A stretch of 44,063 bases of DNA from Nitrososphaerota archaeon (GTDB taxonomy: Archaea; Thermoproteota; Nitrososphaeria; Nitrososphaerales; Nitrosopumilaceae), in NCBI GenBank assembly GCA_005877305.1, contig VBPW01000018.1, positions 1 through 44,063 of the forward strand, in the 5' to 3' direction. Below are positions 1-6,992 of this stretch, one piece after another; position 1 is the first letter of the stretch, and the number at the start of each line of letters is the position of its first letter. The position numbers and the translations under genes are program-made. A model generated the notes under the pieces. It saw only the letters and a program-made list of their open reading frames with translations, did no database searches and was not told the DNA's origin.

Positions 1-2
1 CA

Positions 3-263
3 TATATTACTGTCACCGTTACTAACTCAACTCCAGTTAGTGGTGCATCAGTTACATTGACGGTAAAGAATCCAAATGGAGGTACCTCACAGGGCACTGG
101 TACAACTAATTCCCACGGACAGGTGACTTTCTCATATCATATTGGAAGATATGCTACGAGTGGTGCATACACAGCAAGTGCTATTGCAACTAAATCCGGA
201 TACATCTCTGGTAGTGGTCCGGCAACATTTATCGTCAATGCCGCACTGACTAACAACGGATAG
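3..263 (+). CDS. C-terminal end of an Ig-like repeat surface protein (partial)
   Basis: The reading frame is open from the left edge of the window to a TAG at 261-263, so only the last 86 residues are present. The residues are rich in Thr, Ser, Gly and Asn and show the alternating beta-strand pattern of a bacterial/archaeal Ig-like (invasin or Big type) domain: a VTVTNSTPVSGASVTLTV strand pair, a glycine-rich turn, then GQVTFSYHI and AYTASAIATKSGY strands. Such domains are common in large secreted proteins of thaumarchaea. No membrane anchor or sorting tail follows the domain; the protein ends in LTNNG. The start, signal peptide and total length are outside the window. The role as a surface protein is inferred from composition only. 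Confidence 0.6.
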   Translation, partial: YITVTVTNSTPVSGASVTLTVKNPNGGTSQGTGTTNSHGQVTFSYHIGRYATSGAYTASAIATKSGYISGSGPATFIVNAALTNNG

Positions 264-326
264 TTTAAAGCTAGACTCAAACTATTTACTAACTTGGAAG
301 GATTTTACATGTCTTCATGATGGTAC

Positions 327-890
327 CTAGAGTTTAAACAAATTATGATTCTTCCTTGAAACAATCACTATAGCTGATATTGTAGCTAGTGTAAATATCA
401 CTACGGGAATGGAAGGAAATTCTGGGACGGATGTTCTTTCTGATATATCAAAGGTAAACAATTTTGAAATGGTATTTTCTGATTTATTTTCGGTCTCATA
501 TGAGAATGTCACATTTGCATTTGTAGTGCCAGATGATGTTGCAGTATACGAATTGTCTCGGCTTGGTCCAACTACCGTAGTGTTCTTTCCTGGCTTGAGC
601 TCGATATTAAATATTGCAAAGCAACCCATTGCTTGACCTAAAGCCACGTTCTTGTCAAAGATTGCAGAAAGTGGAGGCTGGCATCCGCCATGAAAGTAGA
701 CTGTACCAGGAGAATCGTTTACTACTGTTGCATTAATCTGAAAAGAATCTCCAACATGAATCTGCGACGGACTTGTCTGAATATCTGTAAGTTCAATTCC
801 TTGCCCAAAAACTGGCGAACCGGCTAAGAAGCAAGCAATAAAAATCAATGACGGTAGGATCATTATTTTTTGTAAGTTCATGAGCTTCAC
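327..890 (-). CDS. Secreted protein with PEF-type C-terminal sorting tail
   Basis: A protein of 187 residues. The N-terminus is a signal peptide (about residues 1-30: Lys, a hydrophobic stretch, then SPVFGQG). The middle looks like a beta-rich extracellular domain with Asn-Xaa-Ser/Thr sites, including NTTV, NVTF and NKSE. The C-terminus has the three-part layout of an archaeosortase/exosortase substrate: a motif V-P-E-F at residues 155-158, a hydrophobic helix, and a basic end (SRKNHNLFKL). Thaumarchaeal substrates usually read PEFG; here Pro follows PEF, so it is a variant. A candidate processing enzyme is encoded at 40472-41416. The likely fate is export followed by cleavage or membrane/lipid attachment. 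The biological function of the domain is unknown. Confidence 0.7.
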   Translation of the reverse strand: MKLMNLQKIMILPSLIFIACFLAGSPVFGQGIELTDIQTSPSQIHVGDSFQINATVVNDSPGTVYFHGGCQPPLSAIFDKNVALGQAMGCFAIFNIELKPGKNTTVVGPSRDNSYTATSSGTTNANVTFSYETENKSENTISKLFTFDISERTSVPEFPSIPVVIFTLATISAIVIVSRKNHNLFKL

Positions 891-1041
891 CTTTTTACTC
901 TGGGAGAAATGACTCTTAAAGGATGGGTTCAGACCTGTGAGAGTCAGAGTCTCATAGGACTAGCTGATCTCTCAGATTTTTTATTAATCTAATGTAAATA
1001 ATTACGACAACGAATAAAAAGAGCATTTGTTATTCATAGAT

Positions 1042-2651
1042 ATGCAGGCAGAATCTGTAAAGTATATTTTTGTAACGGGAGGAGTAATGTCAGGCCTTGG
1101 CAAGGGAGTAGTCTCATCTTCGATCGCAAAATTATTGCAGCTTTCAAATCAAAAAGTTTCTTGTGTAAAAATTGATCCCTATTTGAACTATGACGCAGGT
1201 ACAATGAATCCCATAGCACATGGTGAAGTCTTTGTGACTGAAGATGGCGGAGAATGTGATATGGATATTGGAAACTATGAAAGATTTCTTAACCAGAACA
1301 TACCCAAGTCTCACAACATAACGACTGCTCAAATTTATTCAAGAGTTATTGAAGCTGAAAGACAAGGTGAGTATCTCGGTGCATGTGTCCAGATAATACC
1401 ACATGTTACTGATGCAATAAAAGAACGGATCAGAAATATTGCAAAAACAGAAGATTTGGGTGTTCTAGTAGTAGAGTGTGGCGGAACTGTTGGCGATATT
1501 GAGAGTCTTCCTTTTTTGGAGGCATTAAGACAGATAGGTTGGAGGAAGGTCCAGAAAATGTCATTTTCGTACATGTTACACTTGCACCATCTCTTGATGT
1601 GGTAGGGGAACAAAAGACAAAACCCACACAACATAGCGTACAAGAGCTTCGTAGAATCGGTATACAGCCAGACCTATTAGCGGTAAGATGTACATATCCA
1701 CTTGAAACGGCAGCCAAAAAGAAGATCTCACTTTTCTCAAATGTATCTGTTAAAGACGTATTTTCCTGTCATGATGCCGATTCAATTTTGAAAGTTCCCC
1801 AAATGCTGTATGATCAAGGAATTATAGACATTATTTTTAAAAAGTTTGGCAAAGTTGGTCTAGTAAATACTTCGGCAAACTGGGACAAGTGGAATGCAAT
1901 TATAAATTCTTTTGCTAACATAAAGGAGACTGTGAAGATTGCAATGGTTGGAAAATATGTAAAGCTTACAGATAGTTACGTCAGTGTAAACCAAGCGCTC
2001 AAACACGCAGGTGCCAAAATTGGAAAAAATGTAACGCTAGATTGGATTGATTCTGAGGAATTAAATGGAAATATTGACAAGCTTTCATCATACCAAGGGA
2101 TCCTAGTCCCTGGCGGTTTTGGAGAGAGAGGGTCTGAAGGAATTATAAGGACAGCAAACTATGCGAGAGAGAGAAACATACCATATCTTGGAATATGTTT
2201 TGGATTCCAGCTTGCAGCAGTGGCTTTTGGGCGGTATGTTTGTGGATTACAAAACGCAAATTCTACTGAGATTGCTCCAAAGACTGAGAATCCAGTAATA
2301 GATCTTTTGCCAGAACAAAAAACAATTGAAAACAAAGGTGGTTCTCTAAGACTTGGTTCAAACGAAATCAAAGTTGAGGATAATACTCTAGCATTCAAAC
2401 TTTACAAATCAAATTCTATTCTAAAGAGACATAGACACAGATACGAATTCAATCAAAAATATCTTGATTTATTTAATAAAAAAGGAATGGTTTTTTCAGG
2501 ATATAGTGACAACAAAAAACGAATGGAAATACTTGAAATTCCCACACATAGATTCTATTTGGGAGTACAATTCCACCCAGAATTTAACAGTAGACCGGGA
2601 TTTCCAGAGGCATCCTTTGAAGCCTTTGTAAATGCTGCAGTTTACGCGTAA
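1042..2651 (+). CDS. pyrG: CTP synthase, interrupted by a -1 frameshift near 1545
   Basis: Makes CTP from UTP, ATP and glutamine. The amidoligase half begins [17 protein letters not shown] (P-loop) and contains [13 protein letters not shown] and [16 protein letters not shown]. The glutaminase half has the nucleophile motif GICFGFQLA and the VQFHPEF His/Glu pair, so all catalytic parts are encoded. The frame used from 1042 is left at about 1540-1550 and continues one frame over: E-A-L-R-Q-I is followed by L-E-E-G-P-E-N in the second frame, and one missing base (ATAGG for an expected ATAAGG) would restore a continuous protein of about 537 residues. I chose ATG 1042 over TTG 1027 because CTP synthases start just before KYIFVTGG. 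The gene is essential in most cells, so a sequencing or assembly error is more likely than a pseudogene. It converges with the NAD kinase gene with no intergenic base. Confidence 0.93.
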
Positions 2652-3644
2652 TTATTTTGGAATTTCGTAGATTCTTTGTCTTGTATCTCGTAAGGAGACT
2701 CTTCTTTTGACATAGCCTTTATCAAGCAGATGACGTAAGGCAAGCCTTACTGTCCTATCTGGCAAAAGTGTTTTTGCAGCCAATTCTTTTTGGGTCAACG
2801 AACCCTCATACTCTAGTGTCTTTAACAAAAGCTTCGAGCTTGGCGGCATGTTGAGAAGATCATCGGCAAGCTTTACCTTCTTTGTTAACGCAGACACAGT
2901 AGTTGAATCCTTTTTCATCCTAATGATATTTGCAGGTTGTGGAAATTTAGTACAGGAAACCGTCTTGTCTACTTTGAAACGGTCTTTTCCGTCCATGACA
3001 ACCTCACATCTAAGACTAGAGGATATGTCATCAATTTCAATGAAGCTGTCATCGGACACAATTAGTGGTCTCCTTGTAATATCCAACGAATTTACTGAAA
3101 CAATTCCAAAAACTTTGGAATCCTGAAATATTGCAGGACCTCCTGCCGACATAGAATATGCAGACGAGCCAATCGGTGTTGTTATAATAACACCATCACT
3201 GCTGTCATGCCAGACTTCCTCACCGTTTATTCGTAAAACATGTTCAACCAGAGTTGCGCTTTTTGATGAAAACATTGCAAGGTCATTTAATACTGGATAA
3301 ACACTTTTTCCGTCAATTTTTACACCAAGGCGTGTAACATGTTCTATTGTAAAGTCGCTTTTTTTTAGTCTGTTTAGAATTGTGGGAAATTCTTTTAGAT
3401 CAATTTGGGCCAGATAACCGCTTGATTCAAATTCATTTATTCCAAGTACTGGTACGCTAGAATTCAGATCATGATGAAAATAATTCCTAACTCCTCTATC
3501 ACCGCCGGTAACTATTACATAATCAATATCGTTGGGAATTGGTTTATTGCCTAGAACAAACGATTCGATGCCATGACTTTCAAGTGATAGTTTTACTGAT
3601 TTTACAGTTCTTTCTTGGTCTTGGCTAAATATTGCTATTCGCAT
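2652..3644 (-). CDS. nadK: NAD kinase fused to a C-terminal winged-helix domain
   Basis: A 330-residue protein. Residues 1 to about 255 form an ATP-NAD kinase that phosphorylates NAD(H) to NADP(H). Visible motifs are TGGDRGVRN (in place of the usual GGDGT), LNDLAMFSS (the family's conserved Asn-Asp/Glu) and TPIGSSAYSMSAGGP (the second conserved motif of the family). Residues from about 265 to 330 form a winged helix-turn-helix: PSSKLLLKTLEYEGSLTQKE, then a recognition helix around PDRTVRLALRHLLDKGYVKR and a wing. The fusion suggests either NADP-dependent DNA binding or an autoregulating enzyme; that is inference. The Arg in the GGDG loop is unusual for the family. The neighbouring pyrG is convergent and abutting, so this gene has its own promoter in the 3645-3815 gap. 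Confidence 0.88.
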   Translation of the reverse strand: MRIAIFSQDQERTVKSVKLSLESHGIESFVLGNKPIPNDIDYVIVTGGDRGVRNYFHHDLNSSVPVLGINEFESSGYLAQIDLKEFPTILNRLKKSDFTIEHVTRLGVKIDGKSVYPVLNDLAMFSSKSATLVEHVLRINGEEVWHDSSDGVIITTPIGSSAYSMSAGGPAIFQDSKVFGIVSVNSLDITRRPLIVSDDSFIEIDDISSSLRCEVVMDGKDRFKVDKTVSCTKFPQPANIIRMKKDSTTVSALTKKVKLADDLLNMPPSSKLLLKTLEYEGSLTQKELAAKTLLPDRTVRLALRHLLDKGYVKRRVSLRDTRQRIYEIPK

Positions 3645-3815
3645 GGTGTGATTTCAGATTTTGTACAATAATAAACTATCATTAATACGGTTTTAGATGC
3701 AATATGAAAGCAAGCGAGTTCATAGGCAATCAGTAAAAATGATTTACCCTCTATTTGGGCTTGGGAATATGCTGTGTGTAGTAAAACTTTAGTGTAGAGT
3801 AAAAAGTTAGATCTT

Positions 3816-4748
3816 GTGAAAAAAAAATCTACCCTTATTGGCGTCATAATTGGTGTAATTGTAGCCTTTGTTGTCTTTCAACATCTTCCAAATCCTAATG
3901 AGCCCGATAATACGATAATTAAAAAACCGTCACCTTATAATCAAACTACAAGAGTATATGATGGTCCTGCCAGGATAGACATTGTAAATAATACAATGTA
4001 TATCAAAGCTAAATTTGAGGATAATGAAACTAGCAAGATTATAATTCCAATAGATGCACTTCTTTTCAAAAACAAGTTTCTTTTTAATGAGGATAGTAGA
4101 TCAAATAGTTCAGAGATTTCACCACAACCAGCATATTCTGAGGTATACAAAAAAATTGGATTATTCAATACATCAGAAAACATTGTATTTGTCTATCCTA
4201 TTTTTACTCAGGCGGCTTATGATGAAAATGGATTTTATTATTATTATAACAAATTATGTGATTCAACATGTCTTACTGTTAATATTCCACCAGAAGAACA
4301 TGGTAAATACACGTCTAGTATAAGGGCTGCTGCAATCTTGTCAATACTAAACTATCCCCACATAACTGACGTTGATATTGACAAAAACCCAGACATCTTA
4401 AAAAAATTTGACAGAATAATCGTACTACATAATGAATATGTAACACAGAAAGAATTTGATGGCATTACTAAGCATCCCGATGTAGTCTATCTTTATCCTA
4501 ATGCATTATATGCTGAAGTTAAGACTGATTATGCTAATAACACAATTACGCTAGTCAGGGGTCACGGTTATCCTGATGCAAATATTAGAAATGGTTTTAA
4601 TTGGAAATTTGATAATTCTCAATATGAATATGATAATCAATGCGATAACTGGTCCTTTTACAAAGTTGATAATGGTAAAATGCTAAATTGTTATCCTGCA
4701 TTTAGAATGTATTATGATAGAGATCTGTTGACTGCAATAAAAGAATGA
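3816..4748 (+). CDS. Membrane-anchored extracytoplasmic protein of unknown function
   Basis: A protein of 310 residues starting at GTG 3816 (GTG-AAA-AAA-AAA). A single N-terminal transmembrane segment (residues about 6-24, STLIGVIIGVIVAFVVFQHL) follows a Lys cluster, so the rest should lie outside the membrane. The remaining sequence is rich in Asn, Tyr and Asp and has four Cys, two close together in CDSTC and two further on (QCDNW, LNCYP), which could form disulfides. I recognise no family. The nearest genes are the divergent NAD kinase upstream and the convergent PfkB kinase downstream, so it appears to be transcribed alone. Confidence 0.6.
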   Translation: MKKKSTLIGVIIGVIVAFVVFQHLPNPNEPDNTIIKKPSPYNQTTRVYDGPARIDIVNNTMYIKAKFEDNETSKIIIPIDALLFKNKFLFNEDSRSNSSEISPQPAYSEVYKKIGLFNTSENIVFVYPIFTQAAYDENGFYYYYNKLCDSTCLTVNIPPEEHGKYTSSIRAAAILSILNYPHITDVDIDKNPDILKKFDRIIVLHNEYVTQKEFDGITKHPDVVYLYPNALYAEVKTDYANNTITLVRGHGYPDANIRNGFNWKFDNSQYEYDNQCDNWSFYKVDNGKMLNCYPAFRMYYDRDLLTAIKE

Positions 4749-4867
4749 TTGTAACCTAATGTCTGCTTTCATAAAAATCATAACGTACGATACAACCAGA
4801 GCTTCTATTTTCGTGTGTAAATACAGCATAAATTTTTGTTTTGGCTATTATTTTGTACAATAAAAGC

Positions 4868-5743
4868 CTAGATGTGCTTGAATTTCACTTGGTTATACAA
4901 GTAGGCAGCATTTTTTTCAATGTCACCATAATATGGAATCTTGGAAAGCCCAGTCTCTTTTGTCTCTAACGCTGCTTGTGCTGAACCAACCGCAAAACAA
5001 ATTGCCCACAAAACATCTTTTTCCTTCAGAAGGGTGCAAGCAAAAGTAGCACAAAAAATATCACCTACACCGGTGCTATCGCTTATGTCGATGTTTGGAA
5101 TTGTCAAGTAGTACAATCTATCTCCTGCAAGCAGTGTAATTTCACGCTTGTTTGTATACAGGATGTATTTTGTACCTTTTTTTTGCAATGAAAGCATTGC
5201 GCTAGTTTCTGTTTGGCCAGTGAGTGAAAAGGCTTCATCAGGATCTACTTTGATTGCAGAGATTTTTGAAAGATCAAGGCTTGTTCGTTCAAGATATATC
5301 TTATTTTTTTCATCTATTCTTCGCAGAAAACCCTGTGGGTCAAGCAATGTAAATTCGGAATTTTCTTTTATTTTTTCAAGTGTATCTTCTGATATCTCGT
5401 CAAATACAGGACTAACTATACAGCCATCTGCCTCAGATTTTTCATATTCTATAGGATCACACTTTGTTTTTAAATACAGAGTCCTGTCTGTTCCAGAAAT
5501 CTCAAGTAAAAATCTTGTAGTTGGGTTTTTTGATACGGCATTTTGTGGAACGAAGAGTTTATTTTTTTCCAAATACTCCTGAAATCCAAAATCTGGACCT
5601 ATTTTTGTATGAAATTCGACATCAAATTTTAGGCCCCTAGCAGTTAACCCGCAATAGCAAGCTGGTCCGCCAGCTGTTTCAACGACGATACCGCCTCTAG
5701 AAATTTCATCAATAGTACAATGTGAAAATATTCCAATCTTCAT
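4868..5743 (-). CDS. PfkB-family sugar/polyol kinase (possible inositol kinase)
   Basis: A ribokinase-like kinase of 291 residues. N-terminal substrate-loop residues TAGGPACYCGL and TKIGPDFG, and the C-terminal PfkB signature DSTGVGDIFCATFA with the catalytic Asp and oxyanion-hole GVGD, are intact. The family phosphorylates sugars, nucleosides or polyols with ATP. The N-terminal GGP-YY-type loop resembles archaeal myo-inositol kinases, and the window also encodes inositol-phosphate synthase (32186-33274) and archaetidylinositol-phosphate synthase (6341-6913), so an inositol-related substrate is possible. That choice is weak inference; adenosine, ribose or a deoxysugar cannot be excluded. A tiny Cys-rich ORF lies just upstream on the same strand. 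Confidence 0.8.
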   Translation of the reverse strand: MKIGIFSHCTIDEISRGGIVVETAGGPACYCGLTARGLKFDVEFHTKIGPDFGFQEYLEKNKLFVPQNAVSKNPTTRFLLEISGTDRTLYLKTKCDPIEYEKSEADGCIVSPVFDEISEDTLEKIKENSEFTLLDPQGFLRRIDEKNKIYLERTSLDLSKISAIKVDPDEAFSLTGQTETSAMLSLQKKGTKYILYTNKREITLLAGDRLYYLTIPNIDISDSTGVGDIFCATFACTLLKEKDVLWAICFAVGSAQAALETKETGLSKIPYYGDIEKNAAYLYNQVKFKHI

Positions 5744-5769
5744 CTATTTCTTGCATAAATTGTACCCAT

Positions 5770-5880
5770 TTAGTCTTTTTTCGATCTTCGTTTCTGCAAA
5801 CATGACAGGCACAATATCTGGCCTTTTTCTATTGCCAGTTCAACGTTTGATGATAAACAATCACGGCACAGGCCACGCAC
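5770..5880 (-). CDS. Tiny double-CxxC zinc-ribbon-like protein (36 aa)
   Basis: A short open frame on the minus strand encodes L-C-R-D-C near the start and L-C-L-S-C about 19 residues later, then a basic tail QKRRSKKD. Two CxxC knuckles at this spacing make a plausible rubredoxin-like or zinc-ribbon metal site. Start is GTG at 5878-5880. A TATA-like TTTAAA at about 5905-5911 lies some 28 nt upstream, as expected for a leaderless archaeal transcript. It sits directly upstream of the PfkB kinase gene, 26 nt away. Function unknown; it could be a regulatory or RNA-binding mini-protein. The remaining bases to 6052 hold only the promoter of S26e. Confidence 0.45.
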   Translation of the reverse strand: MRGLCRDCLSSNVELAIEKGQILCLSCLQKRRSKKD

Positions 5881-6023
5881 GAAACTAAAAGAATTATACT
5901 GATTTAAATTTGTTAAAATCTACCAGTTACTTTCGTAAGAGTTATTGAAATTTACTCATCAATTCAATAGCCACTTGGTGTGTTCCTCAAAGGCAGCTAC
6001 AATTTGTGTGAGTTTAGAAACAA

Positions 6024-6032
6024 GATATAAAG
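6024..6032 (+). promoter_or_regulatory. TATA box of the S26e gene
   Basis: GATATAAAG is centred about 25 nt before the ATG at 6053. With the usual archaeal spacing the transcript would start at or within a base or two of the ATG, so the ribosomal protein mRNA is probably leaderless. No Shine-Dalgarno sequence needs to be assumed. Confidence 0.55.
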
Positions 6033-6052
6033 AGGCAAATTAGAGGATACAT

Positions 6053-6340
6053 ATGCCGTTAAAGCGAGCAAGTCGTGGACGACAAAAGGGAGGAAAGGGT
6101 TCCGCTGGTCGTATCCAGTGTACAAACTGTGGCGCTACCGTTCCACGAGACAAGGCAAAAAAAGTTACATCCAGATTAAACTTGGTTGAACATACCCTTG
6201 CAAAGGAGCTTAGAGCTCAGGGCGCCTACATTGCCTCACCAACAGTATTGAAATGGTATTGCATATCATGTGCAATTCACTTTGGCATACTAAAGATTAG
6301 ATCTGCAGATTCTAGAAGAAAAACAGGCAGACTACGATAA
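6053..6340 (+). CDS. rps26e: Small ribosomal subunit protein eS26
   Basis: A 95-residue eS26 protein, a component of the archaeal/eukaryotic 30S/40S platform near the mRNA exit. The family features are clear: basic N-terminus PLKRASRGRQKGGKG, first knuckle C-T-N-C with the following GATVPRDKA, and second knuckle YCISCAIHFGILKIRS, which together bind zinc. The C-terminus is basic (RRKTGRLR). eS26 occurs in Thaumarchaeota and Crenarchaeota and eukaryotes but not in most Euryarchaeota, supporting the lineage call. Its stop codon at 6340 directly abuts the convergent CDP-alcohol phosphatidyltransferase gene at 6341. Confidence 0.95.
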   Translation: MPLKRASRGRQKGGKGSAGRIQCTNCGATVPRDKAKKVTSRLNLVEHTLAKELRAQGAYIASPTVLKWYCISCAIHFGILKIRSADSRRKTGRLR

Positions 6341-6913
6341 TCAATCTTTGATATTTCTAGCCGTTGCAATTATTCTTTGAATCAATGTGATTCCAGCAAT
6401 GATTGCCACAATTATTACAGCATAATTTAAGAATCCAATAATTCCGATAATTGCAATCACTAATAGTCTTTCTGCTCTTTCTCCAATTCCAATTCCTTGA
6501 AGTTGTACTCCAAATGATTCGGCTCTTGCTCTTGTATAACTTACAAGAAGCGAAAGTGTAATTGCTAAAAGAACTACATAGCCATCAGAATATCCACCAA
6601 TTAATATTCCAAGGAATATTGCTACTTCTGCAATCTTATCAAACACAGAATCTAAAAAGGCACCTTTTTTTGATGTCTTTTGTGTAACTCTTGCTACCTG
6701 ACCATCAACAATATCAAAAAATCCAGAAATTAAAAGTAGAATTCCTCCAATTAGAAAAGAATATTCAAAGTGTAAAGCATAGATCACTGCTGACGCAAAA
6801 GCAAATACAAGAGCTATTGCAGTCCAAAAATTTGCAGGTAAACCTGTAGATGCAAATATAGTTCCAATTTTTTGCAAGGTAGGTTTTAGACCTTCTCTGA
6901 AATTGTTAAGCAT
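6341..6913 (-). CDS. CDP-alcohol phosphatidyltransferase, probably archaetidylinositol-phosphate synthase
   Basis: A 190-residue integral membrane enzyme with about five or six transmembrane helices. The CDP-alcohol phosphotransferase motif D-x2-D-G-x2-A-R-x8-G-x3-D-x3-D is complete in DIVDGQVARVTQ followed by KKGAFLDSVFDKIAE, giving the metal-binding aspartates and catalytic Asp. In archaea this soluble-headgroup branch joins CDP-archaeol to a polar alcohol; the sequence and the presence of inositol-phosphate synthase at 32186-33274 favour L-myo-inositol 1-phosphate as acceptor. The precise acceptor (inositol phosphate, serine or glycerol phosphate) cannot be proved from the motif. It converges with rps26e with no gap. 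Confidence 0.85.
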   Translation of the reverse strand: MLNNFREGLKPTLQKIGTIFASTGLPANFWTAIALVFAFASAVIYALHFEYSFLIGGILLLISGFFDIVDGQVARVTQKTSKKGAFLDSVFDKIAEVAIFLGILIGGYSDGYVVLLAITLSLLVSYTRARAESFGVQLQGIGIGERAERLLVIAIIGIIGFLNYAVIIVAIIAGITLIQRIIATARNIKD

Positions 6914-6992
6914 TGGATACCAAACAATTTGTCAATAATTTATACCATTATAAACAAATCAAGCATATCTATGCAAATGAATTATTTCCTTT

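Noticed and set aside
409-636. Open frame on the plus strand inside the PEF-tailed protein gene
   Set aside because: It is the antisense of a well-supported secreted protein with signal peptide and sorting tail, and shows no family features.
1534-1560. Programmed ribosomal frameshifting in pyrG
   Set aside because: No slippery heptamer is present at the frame change and no stable stem follows; CTP synthase is not known to be shifted.
3635-3847. Minus-strand frame of 70 residues upstream of NAD kinase
   Set aside because: It overlaps both the NAD kinase start and the GTG start of the next gene and has random-looking composition; the region is a promoter gap.
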